From Plazaster borealis (taxonomy: Eukaryota; Echinodermata; Asteroidea; Forcipulatida; Labidiasteridae): 64,000 nt of DNA. Position numbers and translations under genes: made by a program. The stretch covers positions 20,170,135-20,234,134 of the forward strand of contig CM037462.1 of NCBI GenBank assembly GCA_021014325.1, read 5' to 3'. Below the pieces are notes generated by a model, which had not been told where the DNA came from, did not search any database, and worked only from the letters and a program-made list of their open reading frames with translations. This document shows, in pieces, positions 22,559-32,054 of this stretch; the first letter of the stretch is position 1; each line of letters opens with the position of its first letter.

Positions 22559-22924
22559 TTTAAAGGAACATTACAGAATTGGTTTTTGCTAACAAAACAG
22601 TGTAAGCACTTTATATAATCCACCATATACATAAACTGACAAACCTGTAGAATTTTGAGATCGATCGGCCATCTGGGTCACGAGAAAATAGTGAAAAACC
22701 GATTACACGTTTGCATGTGTTATACAATGCATGAATAAAACGCTCATGAGCGATAAACTCCAATCGGAAATTAGTTTTATTTATTTCTCATCAAATATGG
22801 CATTTCAGACAGAAATATTTCTAGGGATGTTTTCTACTATCATCATCATTAGACCGTGTAAGTTTTATGTAAATCTGTGATCTTCAAGAAAATTTTAATT
22901 ACCAGTTCTGTAACGTTCCTTTAA
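22559..22924 (-). mobile_element. MITE family C, copy 2 (inverted)
   Basis: Opposite-strand copy of 12608-12971. It starts TTAAAGGAACATTACAGAAT and ends AACGTTCCTTTAA, with the same CGCTCATGAGCG core. Confidence 0.88.
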
Positions 22925-23129
22925 GGGAAAATTTTAAATAAAAAGCTGGATTGCAAATTCTAATTTTCATTCTGAAAACAACTCTCTCAAGTTTTGCTAG
23001 CCCATGATGATTGTGATGTAAACTTTACGGAAAAACGAAGTGGTGTCCTGAACAATAGTTTTGAAAAGGTGTTCAACTTCTTAAAGTCCAAACGTGATTT
23101 TCTACACGTACTATAATTTGGGGGCTGCC

Positions 23130-23358
23130 GTAGACCCAGTAAATGGGGCGCTGTAGGGCCTACTCGTTTTTTCGAAATTTTGACATTATCGGTCGTACTA
23201 GCGCCCCAGGAAACGGTCATATTTTTTCACGAGTGTTCTCCAATTGGTAAAAAAAAATGCCTCAGAACGCCAAAAATACCCAACAAAATAGCTACGACCG
23301 ATAATGTCAAAATTCGAAAAAACGAGCAGGGCCTACAGCGCCCCAGTTACTGGGTCTA
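23130..23358. mobile_element. hAT-like MITE with 66-bp inverted repeats
   Basis: The arms TAGACCCAGTAAATGGGGCG... and ...CAGTTACTGGGTCTA pair over about 66 bases, including CGACCGATAATGTC. The flanks carry GGGCTGCC on both sides, an apparent 8-bp target duplication as made by hAT transposases, though the exact element edge is uncertain by one base. Non-coding. Confidence 0.75.
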
Positions 23359-23962
23359 GGGCTGCCATGGCTGCGGGCTAAAAACGGCGATCATGATTTT
23401 CATACAAAATACATTTTCTTGAAGAAATTAATTTATTTACCAGGCAATGTTAGTTTAATTGCAACATAGGTCCGAATACTCTCGAAAACCTTCCTTAAAC
23501 CCTTAAATTTACTCGATCGTCTGCTCGCAATTCGTCTGCTTTCTGCTACACAGCCATTTTAAAAATTAACCTCCTTCCCATACGCGTTAAAACCCACTAC
23601 CCTACGTTACTTTTTCTTGTGTACATGTACTATGTAAGTTGCAGGTCGATATTTTGAAGTAAGGCGCGAGGACCTCGTTCAGAGACTGATGCCCAAAGTA
23701 TTGGTAACCAGACTATTTCATTTCAAGAGGCCATTTCCAAACCTCAATGTCATTGTCATTGCCATTGTCATTGTCTTTGTCAAACCTCTGCTCAGGCTTA
23801 TGCGGCTCCTGGCTCCGATCCGCCAGCTCCGGGTCAGTAGGCCTACGCGTTAATGCACACTGCTCCAAAATTGATCAGGGAGCCGGAGCCTAATAACTAG
23901 GCCTAGGTTTGGAATAATCCTACCTCCATGGTTTGGAAAACCCACTCAGAAAAACTGATCTC

Positions 23963-24319
23963 TTAATACATTTGGTAATTGGAACCAACTGTTTGTTTCA
24001 ATCTTATATTAGTTGTAGATACCATAAAACTAACCTGTGAAAATTTCATTTCAAAAGGTGGTAGCGTTTTTGAGAAATCTGGAGCGGTTTAATTAAGTAC
24101 ACGCAGATACACAATCTGAGAAACGTTTCAGACAGAAACGCTTTTCAGATTCAATTTTTTTGAAATAAAAACTGATATCTTATTCCATAACCACATTACT
24201 TCAAAGTGAAATGATTCTGAAAAATGCTTTATACTATCAGAAGCTGCTGTTTTACCAAGTAATTTTTTTATTGCTATTAAATTTATGTGTAATTACCAAA
24301 CGTATACAGACCTTTTAAG
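23963..24319 (-). mobile_element. MITE family B, copy 2 (inverted, decayed)
   Basis: Matches 2069-2451 and 31658-32054 on the opposite strand: TTTGGTAATTGGAACCAAC at left, AAACGTATACAGACC at right. Its low-coordinate end has decayed from the TTAAAGG consensus. Confidence 0.75.
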
Positions 24320-24382
24320 TTCAAGGTGTCACTTTCTATGCTTTATCTATGCTTTAATTATTTTCCCCGTCTTTTAACAAAA

Positions 24383-24463
24383 TGGCCTGACGTTTCGACC
24401 CTAGCAGAGTCTTTCTCTTTCTATTTCTCCGAAAGACTCTGCTAGGGTCGAAACGTCAGGCCA
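24383..24463. repeat. 34-bp near-perfect inverted repeat (Penelope-like terminal sequence?)
   Basis: TGGCCTGACGTTTCGACCCT and AGCAGAGTCTTTC pair with GAAAGACTCTGCTAGGG and TCGAAACGTCAGGCCA across a short CT-rich loop. The right arm and its downstream AGTCCTTTTGGTTGGTAAGC recur at 61017-61120. Such words occur in terminal regions of Penelope-like retroelements, which is suggested but not shown. Confidence 0.6.
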
Positions 24464-24469
24464 TAAACT

Positions 24470-24920
24470 ATTTTTTTTTTCATTGTATACCATAAGTCCT
24501 TTTGGTTGGTAAGCAGTTTTCAACAGTAATTCTATTTTCTAACTTAATTCTATGATAGTTACAGAATGTTCCCCTTCATATGTATAAGGGCCTAATTTGG
24601 TAAGTACCCATTTTATGGTGTCCTCGTCGATGTCTTTGACTATATAGTCCCTGCACGCCTTTAGGTGGCAGTCACGAATGGTGTGGTGGATAGTGTAACG
24701 TAGACATAACTTTTCCGGTTCCGGTTCACAGTTCTCAAGGAGACAATGAGACCCTTTTCTTGTGTTTTCTGAGCGTCTACCTAGGAGACGCATCCCCAGC
24801 CGGTGTCCCAGGGAAATCTGTCCCCCCGGAGATTCTGTCCCCACATGGGAAATTAACGTGGGCTGGAGGAGGATGATTCAAAAGAGGGCGCTATCAAAAG
24901 TAGTTTGTACACAGTTCGCC
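24470..24920 (-). other. Unidentified repeated sequence with short ORF
   Basis: A 101-codon minus frame (24844-24539) contains RLGMRLLGRRSENTRKG and CLRYTIHHTIRDCHLKACRD. The phrases TTTTATGGTGTCCTCGTCGA and CGCCTTTAGGTGG recur at about 26370-26415, so this is a dispersed, decayed repeat and possibly a retroelement tail. No family is recognised. Confidence 0.4.
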
Positions 24921-24928
24921 GTATATGG

Positions 24929-25806
24929 TAGCCTTTAGTCAAGGCGCACCGCGGCACCCCAGCCCAGATATCACGCACGACAAAAGACTAGCGCGAGCGG
25001 CGAAGCCGCGAAGCGCCTTTACCAACTCGTTTAGCTAATCAGTATTCATGATCATGAAATATTTAAATTTGCATTTTTTTTTTAACCAATCACTGTCAGC
25101 TAGATATTGAACTCTTCTATATTTAGATGGGTAATACTGTCTGGCAAATATTTATTTTAATTTGACAATCGATAACATAAAATAGGACGATTTTAGGCTA
25201 CAAGATAACATTGCGAGAAACAAATTCTTACAATGGAAAATGACAAATCATGACAACAAACAACATAGGCCTGGATATGCATGATCATGCATTTGGAGGT
25301 AGGAATCGTCCGTACGGTGTCCGAGATTTAAAAAAAAAAAACGCCGTTTCTACGCATACGTAGCTAGGCCTACCTGTGGGGAGATTTTAAAATTATAAAC
25401 CTCTACCCCCGTTCCAATATAACAGCATGACACTGCTGTGGTATGGCTTAAGTTCACCGGAAATTGTCATTTGTTGAGCAGCAAAGCTAATGCTTTGCTC
25501 ATGCTTTGCTGAAACAATTTGTCGTCAACTGGTGATAGTGGTAGTCGCCATCTTGCTAATAATTTGCATCAAACGTTCATGCGACGTCATGCAAGTAACT
25601 GTATCTTCTTATTGGCAACACCAAAGCGAGCTTATGCATTATGCATATAATTTCTCCTACCAAAATCGGTAGCAAAAAGTAAAGAAAAACATAAAGCCCC
25701 AAAACGAGTTGGTAAAGGCGCTTCGCTGCTTCGCCGCTCGCGCTAGTCTTTTGTCGTGCGTGATATCCGGGCTGGGGTGCCGCGGTGCGCCTTGACTAAA
25801 GGCTAC
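24929..25806. mobile_element. Non-autonomous DNA transposon, about 108-bp TIRs, 8-bp TSD
   Basis: An element of about 878 bp. The left arm TAGCCTTTAGTCAAGGCGCA... and right arm ...TGCGCCTTGACTAAAGGCTA pair over about 108 bases, including CGCGAGCGGCGAAG. GTATATGG flanks it on both sides (24921-24928 and 25807-25814), an 8-bp target duplication fitting the hAT superfamily. The interior (about 660 bp) has no transposase. Confidence 0.85.
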
Positions 25807-25814
25807 GTATATGG

Positions 25815-27609
25815 GGGACAGAATCTCCTGCCACACCGGCAACCGGGCTAGGTTGGGATACTTTACAAAGAGACCGCCAAATACGCCACTTATACAACAG
25901 ATGTCCAACCATTTATTCAAAGCCGATCCTAGTCATGTTTCAGTACCTTAACCACAGAGGTCAAGAAAGGGTAATAAACCAATTAAAAATTCCATGCAGT
26001 TCAACTACAGTCTACGAACAATCTTTTTTTCCAAGAACAATAAAACTTTGCCACAATCTGACTCATAGACGCCAAATCTCAGCAAGCTTTCAAGGATGAT
26101 TATAGCCGTATATTAACAAGTGAGCAATCCACAGTTTATTAGACGACACTCTCCTGACCTTCTTGCCAAGTTCCCTCGCGGAAGTTTCAGGAGGAAAACC
26201 TACAAAGTACCAAGTGCCCCCAGCAATGGGGGGGGGGGGGGCCTCCGGAAGCAGCGGAAGCTCCACTGACAGAATATACGGCTCTGTCCTCTGAGCTGAG
26301 CTGGCGCCCCCTACCGGCCGATCGGCTTTGCCGTTAGGTCGGGGCCTAATTTGGTTGCTTGAAGCCATTTTATGGTGTCCTCGTCGAGGTCTATGGGTCC
26401 CTGCTCGCCTTTAGGTGGTCTGAAGTCAGGGTGCAGTCAAGAATGATGTGGTTGGTGGTGTTAACACTTTCTGAGAGGCATTTTCCATCCGTGGTTCTCC
26501 ATCTATAAGGCCTATAAGCCTACTCACAGTTTTACATTATAATAAGTTACTTTTTTTCTTTTTTTCTCTAAGTTTTAACTTTCCTTCTAAAATTATTGTC
26601 TCCCCTTAAGTGAGAATGGATCTATATGCATGGATGCAGCGGCCATATGTTGTTTCTATTTCCACTTCCCCTGTTGTGCCTATTAGTATTTAAAGGAAGT
26701 GGATTCGAATTACTTCTGTAAATAAAATCAGGAGCGGATCCAGTTAGATGGGGGGGGGGCGCAATTTTTGAGCACAATTTCAAAGTTGCCCATTTCCAGT
26801 TAAATCCCAACGTTTTCAAATGGAGGTGACCTAATCTATTTTGAATGATAATCTACATGGATGAGGTGTTGGGCCTCGACTTCATGCTTCATTTGGGTCG
26901 GCCTACTTTGTGGTGCAATCTAGAACCTTTTAAAAGCGTTTTACATTATTTTGTTACCTATTTTGAAATGAGGAATTGGCTTTATTTGCCTTTCAATTCA
27001 CTTTGTTTTCAGTCGGCGAAAAATAAGCGCGGGTTTATAATAATAATGATGATCAATTTGTTTGGACGCCCATAACCTACATTGAATAAATACTACATTT
27101 CCTCGGTGGTGGTCAGTAAGTTCAAATCAATCATAATTTACAAGTACAATTTCTTTTAAATAAAAGAACATTTTCTGAACCTGAACGAGCTTTGTAATAA
27201 TTACTAAAAGACAATTACTACAACACTTTTTGAAAATAGACTTGAATCCTAAGCCAAACTGAAATCCAAGCCTTTCTTTGTCTTTAAAACTAAAAGACTG
27301 CAATTGGGAGTTTTTTCGTCGCTTTTACCCCCCAAATGTGTTTTTAACAGGAGTTTCATTGGGATACACTGAGGCAGAAGCTGATTTTCCGAGTTGCTGT
27401 TTCGGGTAGCTACGTGCTAAAGTGGAAGCAGGTGGTCTCATCCTCTCAAAATTAGTTTTTGTTTATGTTTTAAAACCTGTTTTTCATCATGAAATTTTTT
27501 GATTTTATCTAGGCCTATATCAACTACTGCAGTACAGTGTGACGTTATCAGGCAACCAGTTCCTGGCAATCGCAGTTTTCTCATAAAAAGTTTTCCCGTA
27601 CCACGTCTC
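25815..27609. other. Non-coding stretch with homopolymer G runs
   Basis: No gene is recognised. It contains a G run near 26230, another near 26750, and at 26340-26470 a decayed partial copy of the repeat at 24539-24700. Confidence 0.5.
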
Positions 27610-27610
27610 T

Positions 27611-27989
27611 TTAAAGGCGTCGTACACGTTTGGTAATTGTCACAGACCAGTGTTCTCACTTGGTGTATCCCAACATATGCATAAAATAACAAGCCTGTGA
27701 AAATTTGGGCTCAATTGGTCATCGAAGTTGCAAGAAAATGATGAAAGAAAAAATACCCTTGTTGTACATACAAATTTGTGTGCTTTAAGATTGGGAATAA
27801 AAACTTCTTGCAAGAAGTTTTTATTATTTTAGTGAGAAATTACCTCTTTCTCAAAAACTACGTTACTTCACAGGGAGTCGTTTCTCACAATATTTTATAC
27901 TATCAACAGCTCTCTGTTGCTCGTTACCAAGTCAGTTTTTATGCTAATATATATTTTGAGTAATTACCAAACGTGTACAGTTCCTTTAA
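27611..27989 (+). mobile_element. MITE family A, copy 3
   Basis: Full-length copy of 1700-2072, with ends TTAAAGGCGTCGTACACG and CGTGTACAGTTCCTTTAA. Non-coding. Confidence 0.88.
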
Positions 27990-28064
27990 GCTGCCTTGTG
28001 CGCAATGCACAGTATTGGTTGCCAACAAGTTGCCTGAAAGATTGCCCTGTGTGACATGGCCTTT
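27990..28064. repeat. Partial copy of MITE family D
   Basis: TTGGTTGCCAACAAGTTGCC and ATTGCCCTGTGTGACATGG followed by CCTTTAG match one end of the element at 43313-43538. Confidence 0.6.
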
Positions 28065-28464
28065 AGTCCCCACACTACACAGACTGGAGAAATTGCAAGC
28101 CTTCAAAAGGGGGCAGTTGCTTTGGATTGCAATATTTTAAAGAAGCGCAAGAAAATTTCACTCTTCAAGATGGCAACAAAACCGCTCCCTCATAACTGCT
28201 CACAAAAAGTTATGAAACTTTTTTTAATCATGTATATTTTGATTATTGATTACCCTCTTGTATTATGTTGCATATCAATAGAAAGCTGAAGTGTTCTTCT
28301 TTAAAATGATACCAAATGTGCAATGATGACATGTTGCTGGACTTGGCCACATTAATAAGAATGAGACAAAGTCACAAATCAAATGTGCCAAAATTAGCAA
28401 TTTTGTGTTACTGTGTGAACAAACAAATTGACACTGTAATTCAAACAAGCAACGTCCACTTCGA

Positions 28465-28643
28465 GGTCGATCTTTGACATACCCGGTGGCTCTGTACGTT
28501 GCCTTTAATTTAGAGATGGAGCTTTTTACGACTCCAAAAGCAGTTGCAACTTGATGTTGAGGTAAACCAGCTTCAAGTTGACCAATGGCCAACTTTTTGT
28601 GAGCAGTTGTATTAGATAGTGCTGTGTACTGAATTTGCGACAC
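28465..28643 (-). pseudogene. Tc1/mariner-like transposase N-terminal fragment
   Basis: The minus frame reads KKLAIGQLEAGLPQHQVAT, AFGVVKSSISKLKATYRATG and then KDRPRSGR. This is the paired-type helix-turn-helix and GRPR-like linker that open Tc1/mariner transposases. The second helix-turn-helix and the DDE catalytic domain do not follow, so only a relic remains. Confidence 0.7.
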
Positions 28644-28649
28644 ATAGGC

Positions 28650-29455
28650 AATTGAACACTGTGATATGCTGGGCCAACTGACGTCATCATTACTTCAATC
28701 CTGATAATAATGTATGCCTGGGTCAAAACAAAAAGTCCTTTAAAAAAAAACCTTGAAGCACTAAACTAAGAAAGTGTTAGGCCTACTTACCTCCACAATG
28801 CGGGGGGCATGCACCTGTGCACAAGGGGAGATAAAATACAACAACAAATTATTGTTGGCAAGTTTTGACGGAGGGCAATTAACTTTTCAATATAGTTAAA
28901 GTTACCGAAAACATTTTTTGTTTGCAAGATGATAAGCATAACTTTGTAGCATTCAAATAGTAAATGATTTCAAATGTTTACGACTCACCAACTGGAAGGA
29001 CACAGTTGAGTAAAGCTACGGCTACAAGACATACCAGCCAGCCCATCCTGGTTGGTCACGTTCTCAAAAGAGAGTGAGGAACGCCTGATCGCATGCATTG
29101 GTTTAACGTCAATGTTTTCGATTTCAGTTTCATCCAGGCCCTGGATTCCAGGGGGCTGTTGATTCGATACCCCCCCCCCCGACCCCATACGTGCTAGGCC
29201 AAGCATGATACGACGATATCGCATGGTTGTACAAGCGCCGTATTCAAATAATTGTTTTTCACCTCTTCCGCCCAATATTTTTGTCCCTCTTCCTTGTTCA
29301 TTTAGTTCGGGTGTTGTGGTCGGTACCTGCCGCCGAACACGTATTTTATTTTAATATTGTTCTGTTTCCTTCATTCTCTTTCTTCTGGAAGGAACTTTTT
29401 CGGGGTTGTTTCCAGAACAAAATCGTTTAAAAAGGGAAATTGGGAGAGAAAGAGA
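28650..29455. other. Non-coding stretch
   Basis: No exon or known repeat was seen. A C run lies near 29170. Confidence 0.4.
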
Positions 29456-29456
29456 A

Positions 29457-29640
29457 TTAAAGTCATAATTACGACTTACATCACATAATTATGACTTAGT
29501 ACAAGTCATAATTATGACTAAAATGACCTAATTGGCACAAGAGTCATTGACTTATGCTAAATCATAAGTATGAGACAAGTCATTATAACGAACTATGCTA
29601 ATTCATAATTATGACTTAGTACAAGTCACAATAATGACTA
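29457..29640. repeat. AAGTCATAATTATGACTT palindromic repeats
   Basis: AGTCATAATTATGACT and close variants recur about six times as overlapping palindromes. Confidence 0.75.
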
Positions 29641-29670
29641 TTATCTTATAAATAGTTTAAGTTTAAGTAA

Positions 29671-29727
29671 CCCTAACCCTAACCCTAACCCTAACCCCTA
29701 ACCCCTAACCCTAACCCTAACCCCTAA
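29671..29727 (+). repeat. Interstitial telomere-type array (CCCTAA)n
   Basis: About nine CCCTAA or CCCCTAA units, the complement of the TTAGGG telomere repeat used by most deuterostomes. It is too short and too internal to be a chromosome end. Confidence 0.9.
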
Positions 29728-29729
29728 TT

Positions 29730-29880
29730 AGATGTGTTAGGAAAACCCCAGATAATTATTCCAGGGAAAACCAACGCAATCAGGTATAGGGACTGAAAAC
29801 CCCATCCACAGAGTGCGGGAATTGAACCAGGTCCTAGATGTGGAAGGCGATGAAAGATATCACTACGTCAACCCAACTGC
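29730..29880 (-). repeat. SINE-like decayed tRNA-related repeat
   Basis: ACCAACGCAATCAGGTA, GGGAATTGAACCAGGTCCT and GGCGATGAAAGATATCACTA match similar sequence at about 62425-62515. On the minus strand GGTTCAATTCCC is B-box-like. Confidence 0.5.
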
Positions 29881-30019
29881 TCTTTTTCTCCACTGTTTCT
29901 TTTTACGACATAAATTTATTGTATTTTGATTTTCAGTGTTCGTAGCTGTATTTAAAAAGTTTGTTTTTTAGTTCTCTGATTTTATTACATAGTTTTTTTT
30001 TAAAGGGGGGAGACCGCCA

Positions 30020-30415
30020 ACATAGGGCTAGATAGCTCAGTTGGTAGAATGCCGACACGTTAATCTGTAGGTCGCAGGTTCAAGTCCCACTCTAGTCACT
30101 TTTTCTTTGTTCAACCCAAAATTATTTAAAACATTACCAAGTCGGTTTCACTTGTGGTTTATTAGACAACATTTGAAATAAAAAGTCGCATCCCCTTAAA
30201 ATTATCCCTCTGCTGCCGCTTCCTATGTTGTATTGTGAACTTGGGTGTGACCCCTGGATATATATGGCAGTAACAGCAGGTTGAATGGCTTCTGACTGGC
30301 ACCCGAACAATGATATTGACAAATAGAGAAAACGCTAGATAGCTAAATTAGTAGAGCACTGGCACGTCAATCCAGAGGTCACAGGTTCAATTTTTCTTTG
30401 TTCACCCCCCCCCCA
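30020..30415 (+). repeat. tRNA-headed repeats, two copies
   Basis: GGCTAGATAGCTCAGTTGG (from 30028) and a second head GCTAGATAGCTAAATTAG (from 30333) start tRNA-like folds. In the first, the acceptor strands GGCTAGA and TCTAGTC pair over seven bases, and GGTTCAAGTCC is B-box-like. The anticodon and T stems are broken, so these are not functional tRNA genes. The repeat returns at 42853-43095, where the head is followed by the same TTCTTTGTTCAACCC tail. Confidence 0.7.
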
Positions 30416-30559
30416 AAAAAAAGTTCAGGGAGCTTAGTTTGGCTTCATTCTGAATTCAATAACTTCATTTTCTCTCAGATTACAGCTCTCCACATTCTCT
30501 GCATTTTATTGAACACAAGTACATGTACAAATCATTGACAAACGTGCACCCCACATGTC

Positions 30560-30772
30560 TGTCCATCTGGCTCAGCCCCAGTGTGTGTTACCACTCTACA
30601 TCCAAGGTGTATTGAGACTAAACATTATTTAGGTTTTACCCTTACACCGATAAGTGTGATAATAACTGTTTAATCAGTGTTTTCTGAGGCCTACGGAAAA
30701 ATCTACAGGCTATACTTGGGTGGGATTCGAACCCACAACCCCTATATTCGTCTTTCCACTAGACCAACCAGT
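30560..30772 (-). repeat. tRNA-derived SINE (minus strand)
   Basis: The minus-strand head reads TGGTCTAGTGGAAAGACG, then GTGGGTTCGAATCCCACCC, an exact B box inside a paired T arm. The body extends toward lower coordinates. The spacing of the tRNA arms is not that of a full tRNA. Confidence 0.55.
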
Positions 30773-30789
30773 GGTGTCTGGTAAAGAGA

Positions 30790-30905
30790 GGCAAGGGCCC
30801 AATTTCATGGCTCTGCTTACCACAAAATTCTGGGCTAATCGCCCATAGAATCATGTGCTTTACAGGGCGACATAAGCGCAGAATTCAGCGGTAGGCAAAG
30901 CCCTG
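30790..30905. mobile_element. Palindromic GGGCCCAATTTCAT element, short form
   Basis: GGCCCAATTTCATGGCTCTG and CTTACCACAAAATTCTG at left face GCAGAATTCAGCGGTAGGC and CCCTGAAATT at right, so the element is one large imperfect hairpin. Relatives are at 33880, 47263, 61668, 62514 and 63785. Confidence 0.65.
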
Positions 30906-31194
30906 AAATTTGTTTCCACAACTATTTTATAATATATGGAGTAACATACGAAACAAGTATCCTACTTCTTTGCTCATGTGGATCTGCCTTAACAAGTTAA
31001 CCCTATATCCAGGCTGTATGAATATCAAATCAAACATGAACCACAATCTGGTAAATAGGCACAAGGTGATGCATACAATCTGCATATTGTTATTAACACA
31101 TGGAGGTCAAGAATAATTAATTGTCACAGTATATGGGTTAATTGTTTGCATGGTGAATGAATAATATAAATATAATAATGATATTGTCTATTTA

Positions 31195-31445
31195 TAACTA
31201 CCCCAGTTTATCGAGGCCCTAAGCATTCCCTAAACCATCTTAACTCCTTAGGAGTATGCAGCACCGACAGCCAAATTGGCTCAATGGTTGCTTATTATTC
31301 ACTTCAACATTCTCTAACCTCACAGGTACCCATTTACTCCTGGGTGATGATAGTTAGGTGTCTTGCTCAAGGACACAAGTGTCACAACCAGGATTCGAAC
31401 CCACACTCCAATGAGTCTGCCTCTTGAGCTTGAGTTTGATGTACT
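31195..31445 (-). repeat. tRNA-derived SINE, inverted copy
   Basis: Opposite-strand partial copy of the SINE at 41634-41981. Shared words, read on the minus strand, include TGTCCTTGAGCAAGACACCT, AGTAAATGGGTACCTG and GTGGGTTCGAATCCT. Confidence 0.75.
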
Positions 31446-31657
31446 AGATAGATCTCTCATGACAAACTGAATAAGAATAAAACAGCATTTTGTGCGCCCA
31501 GTGCATTTGGGTTCATCTGGGAGTCTTCATGCTTTAGGTAGGTACAGTTAAAGGAAATATTTTGCTACACCGGTTTCCTATTGTGAGAAAAGCTCTATCG
31601 TAACACCAAAAAAACTTGACCTGCATGATTTGAAAATTACATTGGATTGCAATTTTG

Positions 31658-32054
31658 TTAAAGGGTCTGTAGACGTTTGGTAATGACTCCGAAAATTTAT
31701 GGCAATAAAAACTTACTTGGTAAGAAGTACAGCAGCTTTGGATAGTATAATGCATTTTGTGAAACTTTTCACTTCGAAGTACTGCGGTTATGGAAAAAGA
31801 TGTTACTTTTTATCCCCACAAATTTGAATCTGAGAAGCGTTACTGACAATAATGTTTCTCAGATTGTGTATTCCAATTGCAGATTATTCTTCCTGCGTGG
31901 ACATAACCAATCCAGATTTTCGGTAATATCTCAAAAACGCTAGCACCTTTTGAAATGAAATTTTCACAGGTTAGTTTTATGATATATATCTACAACTATA
32001 AGGGGTTGAAACAAACAGTGGGCTCCAATTACCAAACGTATACAATCCCTTTAA
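31658..32054 (+). mobile_element. MITE family B, copy 3
   Basis: Full-length copy of 2069-2451: GTTAAAGGGTCTGTAGACG at left and ATTACCAAACGTATACAATC at right, with TTTAA at the end. Non-coding. Confidence 0.87.

Noticed and set aside
24383..24463. Active hammerhead ribozyme
   Set aside because: A stem-II-like GACTC/GGGTC followed by GAAAC is present, but CUGANGA before it and stem III are missing or altered.
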